Shown in pieces: positions 23,801 to 31,142 of a DNA stretch of 31,142 nucleotides. Origin of the DNA: Psychrobacter sp. UBA3483 (GTDB lineage: Bacteria; Pseudomonadota; Gammaproteobacteria; Pseudomonadales; Moraxellaceae); assembly GCF_002377905.1 (NCBI RefSeq), contig NZ_DFQS01000017.1:1-31142 (forward strand), in the 5' to 3' direction. A model generated the notes under the pieces. It saw only the letters and a list, made by a program, of their open reading frames with translations, was not told the DNA's origin and did not search any database. How positions within the stretch are numbered: position 1 is the first letter of the stretch; every line of letters starts with the position of its first letter. The position numbers were made by a program, and so were the translations under genes.

Positions 23801-24421
23801 ATGAATAAGCGTTTATCTGGTTTACTTACAATGTCAGCCGTTTTATTTGCTGGCTCTGCAATCGCTACTAATGCAAATGCTGTAGAATCAAAAACCTCCC
23901 TTGCAATGATTTCGCAAGATAACGCCTCCCGTATTGACCGTGTACTCGGTGAACTTAGTCGTCAACATGACGGCGCATCAAGCTTAGTTAAGTCTGCTCG
24001 TCAGCCCACTTCATTAGCGCTTAGCAGCTCACTGCTCGCCAGCGACACCGCTCAAGTGTCTAATGATGAAGATGTTTTAGAACGCTTAACGGCGGTAGCC
24101 TCTAACTCTGTAAGCAAATTTAAACAAACTGGTTTGGCTTCTTGGTACGGTCGTCAGTTTCATGGCCGCAAAACTGCCAGTGGCGAAACCTTTGATATGA
24201 ATGGCTTAACCGCTGCTCACCGCTCATTACCATTAAACTGCTACGTTAAAGTGACCAATAAAACCAATGGCAAAAGCGTCGTCGTTAAAGTAAACGATCG
24301 TGGTCCATTCCATGGTAACCGTGTGATGGATTTATCATATGGTGCGGCCAAGCAACTAGGCATTACCAATAAAGGTGTGGGTAACGTCTCTATTGAGCGT
24401 GTTTCAGGCCCAGCCTCTTAA
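23801..24421 (+). CDS. rlpA: RlpA-like septal lytic transglycosylase
   Basis: 206 residues. Signal peptide at the N-terminus (MNKRLSGLLTMSAVLFAGSA, cleaved around NANA). The double-psi beta-barrel domain occupies about residues 105-206: GLASWYGRQFHGRKTASGE, LTAAHRSLP, VVVKVNDRGPFHGNRVMDLS. The catalytic Glu and Asp (ASGE, NDRG) of the lytic transglycosylase family are present. There is no SPOR domain, unlike Pseudomonas RlpA, so it probably does not bind denuded glycan at the septum in the same way, and no lipobox is seen. AGAGGT lies 5-6 nt before ATG. It shares the rodA neighbourhood and ends at a strong terminator. Confidence 0.9.
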   Translation: MNKRLSGLLTMSAVLFAGSAIATNANAVESKTSLAMISQDNASRIDRVLGELSRQHDGASSLVKSARQPTSLALSSSLLASDTAQVSNDEDVLERLTAVASNSVSKFKQTGLASWYGRQFHGRKTASGETFDMNGLTAAHRSLPLNCYVKVTNKTNGKSVVVKVNDRGPFHGNRVMDLSYGAAKQLGITNKGVGNVSIERVSGPAS

Positions 24422-24502
24422 ACCATTAACGTTTTAGACCATTCGCGGTTTAAGCCTTTAACGGTTTTGTACGGTAAAGATGGCATAATATTAGTGTTAA
24501 AT

Positions 24503-24539
24503 AAAAAGCACCTAACTTTACTAAGTTAGGTGCTTTTTT
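24503..24539. terminator. Strong bidirectional terminator
   Basis: AAAAAGCACCTAACTT at 24503-24518 is perfectly complementary to 24523-24538, with a TACT loop and flanking A and T tracts. It sits between the converging rlpA and radA. Confidence 0.95.
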
Positions 24540-24588
24540 GTTTTTAGCATTTGACGCTAAATAGTTAACATGGGACAGCTTTTAAAAA

Positions 24589-26025
24589 CTATAACTCAAA
24601 TGCGCTTTCAATCGCATCATCGAGACGCTCGACCGCAATGACGTTGATACCCTTAAACTGCGGCGCATCTTTGGCAGGCGCATTGGCCTTAGGGATAATC
24701 GCGTGTTTAAAGCCGTGTTTCATCGCCTCTTTTAGACGCTCTTGTCCGTTGGGCACAGGTCGAATCTCTCCTGATAAGCCGACTTCACCAAAGACGGCAA
24801 GTGATGACGGTAAAGGCTTTTCTTTGATACTAGAGGCACAAGCCAATAGCACGGCCAAATCGGAACCGGTTTCTATTACCTTGACACCGCCGACAACGTT
24901 TACATACACATCTTGTCCGCTGGTATGGATACCGCCGTGACGATGCATGACGGCAAGCAGCATTGATAGGCGCTGAAAGTCAAGCCCTAAAGCCATACGT
25001 CTTGGTGAGCCTTGTGAGTCATCAACCAAGGCTTGCACTTCGACCAGCAGGGGTCTAGTACCTTCACGGCTCACCATCACCACAGAACCCGCTACGGGCT
25101 TATCATAACGGCTTAAGAATATCGCTGAAGGATTGGCGACTTCTTTAAGTCCCATATCGGTCATACCAAAAATACCCAGCTCGTTGACCGCACCGAACCG
25201 GTTTTTTACCGCACGTATCATACGAAAACGTGAATCAGATTGACCTTCAAAGTATAAGACCGTATCAACCATATGCTCAAGCACACGTGGCCCTGCCAAC
25301 GTCCCTTCTTTGGTCACATGACCGACTAAAAATAGTGCCGTGCCAGTTTGCTTGGCATAACGGGTCAAAATAGCTGCCGACTCACGAATCTGACTGACGC
25401 CGCCTGGGGCAGAATTAATGGCATCGGTATAAATGGTCTGAATCGAGTCAATAATAGCAATCGCCGGCTGCTCTTGTGTTAAAGCCGCACAAATAGTTTC
25501 AACATTGGTCTCCGCGAGCACACGCAATCTATCCGCTGGCAAATCTAAACGCTTGGCGCGCATCGCTACTTGGGCGAGCGACTCTTCACCCGTCACATAC
25601 AGCGCGCTACCTGCCAATGAATCGGCTTTTGCCATATTAGTGGCTGTCTGCAAAAGAATGGTTGATTTGCCAATACCAGGGTCACCGCCGATTAAAACAA
25701 CTGAACCGGCTACCAGTCCGCCACCCAACACCCGATCAAACTCACTAATGCCAGTGGGCAGGCGTGTATCTAGCGTCACACTTACCGCATTTAGCGGCAT
25801 GACCGCACTGTGTGTACCCGAATAATTACCAGCCGGCGCACCTGCACTACGAGAAACGGCTCGGCTAGCATTCGGTTTTGAAGTATTTTTATTGTGGTGC
25901 GGCATACTGACATTCGGCGCTTCAACCAAACTATTCCATTCACCGCAGTCTGTACACTGTCCCGCCCATTTACCAAAATGCGCCCCGCACTGTTGACAGA
26001 CATAACTGCTTTTATTTTTTGCCAT
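24589..26025 (-). CDS. radA: RadA/Sms DNA repair and recombination protein
   Basis: 478 residues. N-terminal C4 zinc finger (C10, C13, C24, C27), Walker A GGDPGIGKST at 113-122, Walker B IIDSIQT near 191-197, the RadA-specific KNRFG motif at 274-278, and a C-terminal Lon protease-like domain without the catalytic pair. RadA is a RecA-like helicase that drives branch migration of recombination intermediates. The linker between finger and ATPase (about residues 40-75) is polar and variable. AAGG stands 9 nt before ATG. It is preceded on the same strand by the lpt operon terminator, so it has its own promoter in 26026-26217. Confidence 0.95.
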   Translation of the reverse strand: MAKNKSSYVCQQCGAHFGKWAGQCTDCGEWNSLVEAPNVSMPHHNKNTSKPNASRAVSRSAGAPAGNYSGTHSAVMPLNAVSVTLDTRLPTGISEFDRVLGGGLVAGSVVLIGGDPGIGKSTILLQTATNMAKADSLAGSALYVTGEESLAQVAMRAKRLDLPADRLRVLAETNVETICAALTQEQPAIAIIDSIQTIYTDAINSAPGGVSQIRESAAILTRYAKQTGTALFLVGHVTKEGTLAGPRVLEHMVDTVLYFEGQSDSRFRMIRAVKNRFGAVNELGIFGMTDMGLKEVANPSAIFLSRYDKPVAGSVVMVSREGTRPLLVEVQALVDDSQGSPRRMALGLDFQRLSMLLAVMHRHGGIHTSGQDVYVNVVGGVKVIETGSDLAVLLACASSIKEKPLPSSLAVFGEVGLSGEIRPVPNGQERLKEAMKHGFKHAIIPKANAPAKDAPQFKGINVIAVERLDDAIESAFEL

Positions 26026-26217
26026 AACGTATGAACCTTATTGAGCTGGTCAATCGAAAGTAATAAATCGCGAATAATAAATGAAATTCTAGAATGCTCT
26101 ATATGAGCTTAAGTGTAAGACTAAGAGAAAGGATAGATATGCCTTTTTTAATAACGAGGCATTAGGTTATGAGAGGTAGATAGCAATTTATAGTGGGCAT
26201 GGATGTTAAGAGAAAAT

Positions 26218-26260
26218 AGCCAAATATCCGCCGTACCATACAATGACCAGATATTTGGCT
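26218..26260 (-). terminator. Terminator of the lpt/kds operon
   Basis: AGCCAAATATC at 26218-26228 and GATATTTGGCT at 26250-26260 form a perfect 11-bp stem with a 21-nt loop. Reading along the minus strand, ATTTTCTCT follows the stem, a T-rich tail about 50 nt after the lptB stop. Confidence 0.7.
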
Positions 26261-26313
26261 AATGGTTCAAACAAGGCTTTATACAGACTCACCTCTAGTA
26301 AATAGCGAAGTGC

Positions 26314-27135
26314 TTATACGCGAAAGTCTTTACCAAGATAGACAGATTTTACCAAATCATTCTCTAACACTTCACATGATGTCCCTTCAGCAATGATCGC
26401 CCCTTCTGAAACGATATAGGCTTTTTCGCAAATCGCTAAGGTATCACGCACGTTATGGTCGGTGATCAGCACACCAATACCGCGATTTTTTAAGGTTAAA
26501 ATAACGTCTTTAATATCACTAACAGAAATAGGGTCAACACCAGCAAACGGCTCATCTAATAAGATAAATTTTGGATTAGCCGCCAAAGCACGCGCAATCT
26601 CACAGCGGCGACGCTCACCACCTGAGACACTCATACCCAATGATTTGCGTACATGCTCTAAATGGAACTCGCCGATCAATTTTTCAAGCTCCTGACGCTG
26701 CTCAGAAGCACTTAATTCTTTACGAGTTTGTAGAATAGCTAAGATATTATCTTCAATCGATAGTTTACGGAAAATAGAGGCTTCTTGCGGCAAATAGCCA
26801 ATACCGGCACGGGCGCGCTCATGCATGGCATATTTTGATAAATCCATTTTTCCTAAGGTAACGCGGCCCTTATCCATATTAACCAGTCCCACCACCATAT
26901 AAAAACTGGTGGTCTTACCCGCGCCATTTGGACCTAGCAAGCCAACGACTTGACCTTGTTCAACGGAAAATGACACATCTTTTACCACCCAGCGTTTACC
27001 GTAGCGTTTGCCTAAATTTTGCATCGTTAAACGGGCGACAGGCTCGGAGCTATGGGTTGCCGCTACAGAACCATTATTAAGCTCGTTGCTATGAATTTCA
27101 TTGGTCTTAACAACGTTGTTTTTAATATCGCTCAT
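26314..27135 (-). CDS. lptB: LptB, LPS export ABC transporter ATPase
   Basis: 273 residues. ABC ATPase with Walker A GPNGAGKT, Q-loop YLPQEASIFRKL, signature VSGGERRR, Walker B ILLDEPFAGVDP and switch TDHNVRDT. LptB powers extraction of lipopolysaccharide from the inner membrane in the LptB2FGC complex. About 36 polar residues precede the usual start, giving an extension relative to the 241-residue E. coli protein. The frame opens with GTG 27138, but ATG 27135 has the better distance (AGG, 7-8 nt). An internal Met at the canonical start (27024) cannot be excluded. Last gene of kdsD-kdsC-lptC-lptA-lptB; rpoN, which often follows, is not here. Confidence 0.95.
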   Translation of the reverse strand: MSDIKNNVVKTNEIHSNELNNGSVAATHSSEPVARLTMQNLGKRYGKRWVVKDVSFSVEQGQVVGLLGPNGAGKTTSFYMVVGLVNMDKGRVTLGKMDLSKYAMHERARAGIGYLPQEASIFRKLSIEDNILAILQTRKELSASEQRQELEKLIGEFHLEHVRKSLGMSVSGGERRRCEIARALAANPKFILLDEPFAGVDPISVSDIKDVILTLKNRGIGVLITDHNVRDTLAICEKAYIVSEGAIIAEGTSCEVLENDLVKSVYLGKDFRV

Positions 27136-27212
27136 CACTTACCTGTCAATTACTGTTAAAGTTGCAAAATTTCTAGTACTGCACAGACTGCTTATTAAAA
27201 AAAACACCGTGC

Positions 27213-27782
27213 TTAGCGTATGCTGCTTCGGTTGCTGTTGTTACTAGGCGGGAAGACCAACTCTACGCGCTGACTGCCACCAGCAGTTGCCTCTACATCG
27301 CCTGCCTTTAAGCTATAACGAATAACGTTACCGGCAAAACTTGCGCCATTTTGTACCAATTTTGCATTACCTGTGAGCGTCACGATACCCGTGACCGCAT
27401 TGTAATCGATTTTATTGGCTTGCCCTTTTGCCAAGCCCTTTTCTTGTGTTACTACCTGCTGCATAGTCGCTGGACGACCGGTTGCGACTGCTGAATTGAT
27501 ACTACGGCCTTGTGAGAGATTGACCGTAATATCATCTGCAGTCATTTTAAACGTACCCTGCGTAATCACGACGGTACCCGAATAGCTGGTAATACCTGTA
27601 CGTTCACTATAAGTTGCCTTATCAGCCAACAGCTTAATGGGCTGATTGGCATCTGATGGCAAAGCATGGCTGTATAACGGCAACGCTAACAACATTACCA
27701 TTGGCAGCGTGCGCAAAGCGCTTGTTACTTGGATAGGGCGCGTCGATAGCAAGCGTAAAGTAGGCAAAAAAGTAGATTTCAT
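27213..27782 (-). CDS. lptA: LptA, periplasmic LPS transport protein
   Basis: 189 residues from ATG 27782. A basic N-terminus and hydrophobic signal peptide (about residues 24-40, LPMVMLLALPLYSHA) are followed by an OstA/LptA beta-jellyroll domain: KLLADKATYSERTGITSYSG, ITVNLSQGRSINSAVATG, GNAKLVQNGASFAGNVIRYS (each shown in part). LptA bridges inner and outer membrane and passes LPS from LptC to LptD. The frame is open up to 27821, so starts at 27800 or 27821 are possible; I chose 27782 because ATG-AAA-TCT begins the signal-like region. The signal peptide is unusually long before its hydrophobic core. Ends 77 nt before lptB. Confidence 0.9.
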   Translation of the reverse strand: MKSTFLPTLRLLSTRPIQVTSALRTLPMVMLLALPLYSHALPSDANQPIKLLADKATYSERTGITSYSGTVVITQGTFKMTADDITVNLSQGRSINSAVATGRPATMQQVVTQEKGLAKGQANKIDYNAVTGIVTLTGNAKLVQNGASFAGNVIRYSLKAGDVEATAGGSQRVELVFPPSNNSNRSSIR

Positions 27783-27900
27783 AAAAGTTACTCGTATCAT
27801 TATGGGTAGTGGCGTTTGCAAACTTCCTGCTAGGTGCGGCTGTTAAATAATTAAGCCGTTAAGTTAATACTAAAGTGCCGCTAATATGGCGTGAACGCTA

Positions 27901-28485
27901 TTAAAATAAAGCTTTATCTTGGCGTTTCGCGGGCGTAAACGCAACGGCAACTTGACCAAATTCATAGTCACCGGTCTCAAGGTTGGCTTTCATACTCGAT
28001 GCCTCAAAGCGGTTCATACCTTGTTCGACTTTTACTGGCTCATCACTATAGACTTGACCTGTTTTGGTATTACCTTTTAAGGTAGTGCCTGTTACTTTAA
28101 TCGGCTCAATATCAGACTTGTCGGCCTTCTCTTCACTGATTAAAGAAAACCCTCCTGCTAAGCTCATCTCACCTGTCTGTTGACTGATGGCAGCACTACC
28201 TGCTTCTACACGATAGCGCTGCTCGTCTGATGGCTCCCAGTTCATCGTGATGCCTTTCATCTCGTCTTTATTGGTCACGGGATTATGGGTCAAGGATTCT
28301 GCACTTAGTTCGTACTCAGTCTCGCCCTTTTCATTAGTTTGCACCGCTTTAATGTCAGTGGCTTCATAATCGACATCCGTCGCTTCCATACTAATGGGCG
28401 GCGTAATCTCCCCTTGCTGCTTAAAAAACCAGCCAGCAATCACAGCGATAATCAACGCCAAAACGATTAAAACACGAGTATTCAC
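27901..28485 (-). CDS. lptC: LptC, LPS export membrane protein
   Basis: 194 residues. One transmembrane helix at 4-20 (RVLIVLALIIAVIAGWF) is followed by a periplasmic domain of LptC fold with many Glu and Thr strands (YEATDIKAVQTNEKG, VTKDE). LptC sits in the LptB2FGC complex and hands LPS to LptA. The start codon is GTG and overlaps the kdsC stop as GTGA (4 nt), with AAGGAT 8 nt in front, indicating translational coupling. Sequence is poorly conserved in this family, so the call rests partly on its place between kdsC and lptA. Confidence 0.88.
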   Translation of the reverse strand: MNTRVLIVLALIIAVIAGWFFKQQGEITPPISMEATDVDYEATDIKAVQTNEKGETEYELSAESLTHNPVTNKDEMKGITMNWEPSDEQRYRVEAGSAAISQQTGEMSLAGGFSLISEEKADKSDIEPIKVTGTTLKGNTKTGQVYSDEPVKVEQGMNRFEASSMKANLETGDYEFGQVAVAFTPAKRQDKALF

Positions 28486-29048
28486 GACAAGTTATCCTTA
28501 GGTTTGGCTTCATCAAGCGTGTAATGCGCAATAAAATCTTGATAATGACCATGACCTTTTAAAATAAGATCACATACTTCCCGTACTGCGCCGGTACCGC
28601 CTGCACGCGTGGTTACCATATCACTGCGTTTTATCACCTCTTGATGAGCATTTGGGACAGTAGCAGCAAAACCAACGGTTTGCATCGCTTTAATATCCGG
28701 TAAATCATCGCCCATATAAGCACAATCGGCAGCTGTGATATGAAGCTCAGAATCAAGCGTCGCTAATAGCTCATTTAGAGCAATTAGCTTATCGTCACGA
28801 CCTTGAACGATATAGTTGACACCCATTTCAGCAGCACGCTTGTCTACCATAGGGCTACTACGACCAGTGATAATTGCAGTCAAAATACCATAGCGTGCCA
28901 ATGATTTAACGCCGACGCCGTCCTGTACCGAAAAGGCTTTGGTCTCAATGCCATTGGCATCGTAAATAATTTGACCGTTTGACAAGATACCATCAACATC
29001 CATGACCAATAACTTTACTTGTCCGGCTTTTTTTATTAAGTCTTGCAT
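28482..29048 (-). CDS. kdsC: KdsC, KDO 8-phosphate phosphatase
   Basis: 188 residues. HAD-superfamily phosphatase without cap domain: DVDG at 17-20 holds the nucleophile Asp, ITGRSS is motif II, and GDDLPDI the Mg-binding motif near the C-terminus; FSVQDGVGVK is specific to the KdsC group. It converts Kdo 8-phosphate to Kdo, needed for lipid A-core synthesis, in the cytoplasm. It lies between kdsD (112 nt away) and lptC (4-nt overlap), as in other gammaproteobacteria. The C-terminal tail after HYTLDEA is short and acidic. Confidence 0.95.
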   Translation of the reverse strand: MQDLIKKAGQVKLLVMDVDGILSNGQIIYDANGIETKAFSVQDGVGVKSLARYGILTAIITGRSSPMVDKRAAEMGVNYIVQGRDDKLIALNELLATLDSELHITAADCAYMGDDLPDIKAMQTVGFAATVPNAHQEVIKRSDMVTTRAGGTGAVREVCDLILKGHGHYQDFIAHYTLDEAKPKDNLS

Positions 29049-29160
29049 CAGTTTTCTCTTATTAAGTATTTTCTTATTAAGCTTGCTTTTATTAGAGCTT
29101 TTTCAATATATTACTTCCTAGATGTGCTAGTTCTTCATACAACTTGTATTAAAATAATAC

Positions 29161-30153
29161 TTACTTGACACCGGCTTGTAATAAGTCATGTACCGTAATG
29201 ATGGCTTCCAAACGCTGTTCCTCATCGATAATCAGCAGCTGACTAATGCCATTTTCATTCATCACACTTAAAGCATCGGAAGCGCGCATGTCTTTACTAA
29301 CGAGGCGTGGGTTGCTGACCATCAGCTCATGCATCGGGGTTTGTAAGTCGATGCCTTTTTCTAAGCCACGACGTAAATCACCATCGGTAAATACGCCGAC
29401 GACTTTTTGCTCGTCATCAGTCACCACTGTCATACCTAAACGCCCAGCAGACATGGTAAATAAAGCGTCTTGTAGCGGTGCCTGTTGATTAATAAGCGGT
29501 AAGTTTTCTGAATTGGTATGCATCAAATCTTCAACCCGCGTCAATAATTGGCGTCCTAAGGCACCTGCAGGATGCGATAACGCAAAGTCTTCTGAAGTAA
29601 AATTACGTGCATGCACCAAAGCCACAGCCAACGCATCGCCCAATGCCAAGGTCGCTGTGGTACTAGAAGTCGGGGCAAGGTTGAGCGGGCAAGCTTCTTG
29701 TGATTTACCTAGCGTCAAAATGATATCCGCCGCTCGTGGTAGCATACCGCGTTTGTCTCGGCTAATACTAATCAGGGGAATATTTAGACGCTTAACCACG
29801 GGCAGCAGCATTCTAATTTCATCTGACTCGCCCGAGTTTGAGATAGCCAGTAGGACATCGCCCTGTACCAACATCCCCAAATCGCCATGCCCCGCTTCCC
29901 CAGGATGCATGAAAAACGCTGGCGTGCCCGTAGAAGCAAAAGTCGCCGCTATTTTACGACCAATCAGACCCGATTTGCCCATCCCGGTCACGACAACACG
30001 TCCTTTGCAGGCTAGGATAATATCGCAGGCTTGAGCAAATCTATCATCGATTTGTTCCGTTAACAATGCTAGCGCCGCCATCTCCGTATGAATTGCTTCG
30101 ATAGCAGTGCTAATAAATTGTTGATGGGTCAGGTTGCGGTGCGGATTACTCAT
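29161..30153 (-). CDS. kdsD: KdsD, D-arabinose 5-phosphate isomerase
   Basis: 330 residues. N-terminal SIS domain with GMGKSG at 57-62, HPGEAGHGDLG at 83-93 and SNSGESDE at 105-112, then two CBS domains (about 200-330, DLMHTN... and ELMVSN...). It turns ribulose 5-phosphate into arabinose 5-phosphate, the first step to Kdo. The CBS pair is usual in this family and may bind nucleotide or CMP-Kdo as feedback. It is the first gene of the kds-lpt cluster on the minus strand; the 249-bp spacer behind hfq should hold the promoter. The start has a weak ribosome site. Confidence 0.95.
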   Translation of the reverse strand: MSNPHRNLTHQQFISTAIEAIHTEMAALALLTEQIDDRFAQACDIILACKGRVVVTGMGKSGLIGRKIAATFASTGTPAFFMHPGEAGHGDLGMLVQGDVLLAISNSGESDEIRMLLPVVKRLNIPLISISRDKRGMLPRAADIILTLGKSQEACPLNLAPTSSTTATLALGDALAVALVHARNFTSEDFALSHPAGALGRQLLTRVEDLMHTNSENLPLINQQAPLQDALFTMSAGRLGMTVVTDDEQKVVGVFTDGDLRRGLEKGIDLQTPMHELMVSNPRLVSKDMRASDALSVMNENGISQLLIIDEEQRLEAIITVHDLLQAGVK

Positions 30154-30308
30154 ACGTTAGCTCTATATTTTCGATGAATCAATGAAACATTTTACTATAC
30201 TATGGCTGATATTAATAATATAGGGCAAGACGTCGCTTTCATCATTGCCTACTTATTAAATAGTGTAAATAGTCGCTTGCGCAGCCATGATTATACGTCT
30301 ATTTATAC

Positions 30309-30338
30309 AAAAAAAACCCACTATAATTAATAGTAGGT
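30309..30338 (-). terminator. Terminator of hfq
   Basis: ACCCACTAT at 30316-30324 pairs with ATAGTAGGT at 30330-30338 (8 of 9), with loop AATTA. On the minus strand the stem is followed by a run of T (A-tract 30309-30316). It lies 65 nt past the hfq stop. Confidence 0.75.
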
Positions 30339-30402
30339 CTTAATCAGCTATACAACATTTTAATAACATACTTTCAATTAAATAGACATTAGATAACGTT
30401 AT

Positions 30403-30939
30403 TTATTGATTGCTATCATCTATATCATCGTTTGATTTGTTTTCAAACATAGCATTGTCTGAGGAATTGTCGAAGCCACGATCTTGACCAAAGCCCCCAC
30501 GCTCAAATCCGCGCTCCTGACCTTGTCCAAAGCTGCCACGCTCAAAACCACGATCTTGGCCTTGACCAAAACCGCCACGATTAAAGCCACTACGATTGGC
30601 AAAGCCGCGCTCTTCAAAACCGCCACCACCAGCAAGGTTACTACCACGCTCAAAACCACTACTCATACCACCTTGGTAACCAGCGGGTGCGCCAGTTGAG
30701 GCTTGCGTACCAGTACCAGTCGTCGTACTGCTTCTAGGATTACGGGCTGGTACTACTGTTGAAATGGCATGCTTATAAACCATTTGACTCACTGTATTTT
30801 TTAGTAAAACCACGTATTGATCAAATGATTCAATTTGACCTTGCAGCTTAATACCATTGACTAAAAAAATCGAAACAGGAATGCGATCTTTGCGTAACGA
30901 GTTCAAAAACGGATCTTGTAAAGTTTGTCCTTTTGACAT
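30403..30939 (-). CDS. hfq: Hfq RNA chaperone with long repetitive C-terminal tail
   Basis: 178 residues. The Sm core is at 1-68: GQTLQDPFLN, the Sm1 KLQGQIESFDQYVVLLKN, and Sm2 YKHAISTVVP. Hfq forms a hexamer and pairs small RNAs with mRNAs. After the core comes a 110-residue tail rich in Gly, Phe, Arg and Gln, with 13-residue repeats (122-158), and an acidic end (NDDIDDSNQ). Tails of this kind are known in Acinetobacter and relatives, whereas E. coli Hfq is 102 residues. AGGAGAG lies 6 nt before ATG. The customary upstream miaA is not within the remaining 200 bp, which end in the terminal repeat. Confidence 0.95.
   Translation of the reverse strand: MSKGQTLQDPFLNSLRKDRIPVSIFLVNGIKLQGQIESFDQYVVLLKNTVSQMVYKHAISTVVPARNPRSSTTTGTGTQASTGAPAGYQGGMSSGFERGSNLAGGGGFEERGFANRSGFNRGGFGQGQDRGFERGSFGQGQERGFERGGFGQDRGFDNSSDNAMFENKSNDDIDDSNQ
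30466..30576 (-). repeat. Intragenic 39-bp repeats in the hfq tail
   Basis: Two tandem 39-bp units (residues 122-134 and 135-147) encode GGFGQGQDRGFER and GSFGQGQERGFER. A third, shortened unit (148-158) encodes GGFGQDRGFDN. The first two differ by few residues, so the tail grew by recent duplication and its length may vary between strains. Confidence 0.85.
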
Positions 30940-31119
30940 GACATCTCTCCTAAATATTATATAATTATTTTTAGTGCCAATTATTATAAGTATTGCTTTA
31001 ATTATAGTGGCTAAGGGCAGATACAGTAATAAGTTTTATTTATAAAACGTATCTAAATAAGCACTAATTCTTGTTAAATAATTTCACTTTACCGTGAATA
31101 CGTTATTATTGTAAATAAT

Positions 31120-31141
31120 TAAACCCCACTCTCAACTTCGA
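31120..31141 (-). repeat. Right terminal inverted repeat, half of a palindrome
   Basis: Exact reverse complement of positions 1-22. It ends in TTCGA, followed by one more A at 31142, so the window stops at the centre of a palindrome. It lies about 180 nt upstream of hfq. Confidence 0.85.
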
Positions 31142-31142
31142 A

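Noticed and set aside
29049..29160. Repeated CTTATTAAG words between kdsD and kdsC
   Set aside because: Too short and AT-rich to separate from chance.
30420..30699. Frames in both strands within the hfq tail, with Ala/Val or Thr/Lys repeats
   Set aside because: They are shadows of the 39-bp repeats read in other frames.
1..31142. Linear replicon with covalently closed hairpin telomeres, suggested by half-palindromes at both ends
   Set aside because: The content is core chromosomal genes (murB, ftsY, hfq, lptB, rodA) with no protelomerase or replication gene. A dispersed repeat at contig ends explains it more simply.
1..31142. Circular element, because the ends overlap by TCGAA and would join into one palindrome
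   Set aside because: A 5-nt overlap is weak, and housekeeping genes with no replication or mobilisation functions argue against a plasmid.

Overview
The window reads as ordinary chromosomal DNA of a gammaproteobacterium of the family Moraxellaceae, most likely Psychrobacter or a close relative. The basis is protein-level: an Hfq with a long glycine/arginine/phenylalanine-rich tail (a Moraxellaceae trait), RodA, LptB, FtsY and RadA of gammaproteobacterial type, moderate-to-low GC with AT-rich spacers, and a cold-shock protein. This is inferred from recognition, not from a database search. I found no tRNA or rRNA gene, complete insertion sequence, prophage, CRISPR array, toxin-antitoxin pair or recognisable defence system.

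Layout. 1-4.0 kb, plus strand: a PaiB-like flavoprotein, an Hsp15-type S4 RNA-binding protein, a low-molecular-weight tyrosine phosphatase, murB and a YdcF/DUF218 membrane protein. 4.1-5.5 kb: ccoS and a TauE/SafE (DsbD_2-like) membrane protein with a striking His/Met-rich tail, probably copper handling for the cbb3 oxidase. 5.6-7.2 kb, minus strand: an RhlB-type DEAD-box helicase (TTG start) and a cold-shock protein. 7.7-9.7 kb: aroQ and an ABC1/AarF-type kinase, which converges with and overlaps by 4 nt a voltage-gated K+ channel-like gene on the minus strand. 10.9-14.4 kb: yebC, then a feo operon (feoA, feoB and a 41-codon Cys-rich membrane peptide) behind a promoter with a plausible Fur site. 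14.5-16.5 kb, minus strand: ftsY followed by an O6-methylguanine-DNA methyltransferase.

16.9-20.3 kb, plus strand: a tiny lipoprotein and a pair of M16 peptidases, one with the zinc motif and one without it. 20.4-24.4 kb is a cell-wall block: an M15-type peptidase (minus), rodA, a 945-bp stretch without a gene, and rlpA. 24.6-30.9 kb, all minus strand: radA, the LPS transport and Kdo operon (kdsD-kdsC-lptC-lptA-lptB) and hfq.

The genes mostly serve envelope building (murB, rodA, rlpA, M15, lptABC, kdsCD), membrane protein targeting (ftsY), metal supply (feo, ccoS with its copper-tail neighbour) and RNA handling (rhlB, hfq, csp, hsp15). The most unusual structural observation is that both ends of the window carry the same 22-nt sequence in inverted orientation, each ending at a TTCGAA centre as if it were half of a long perfect palindrome. 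This looks like a dispersed repeat that bounds an assembly contig. I did not find convincing evidence of a wholly new multi-gene system; the best leads are the small overlooked genes, the His/Met tail, the Hfq tail repeats and the rodA-rlpA gap.
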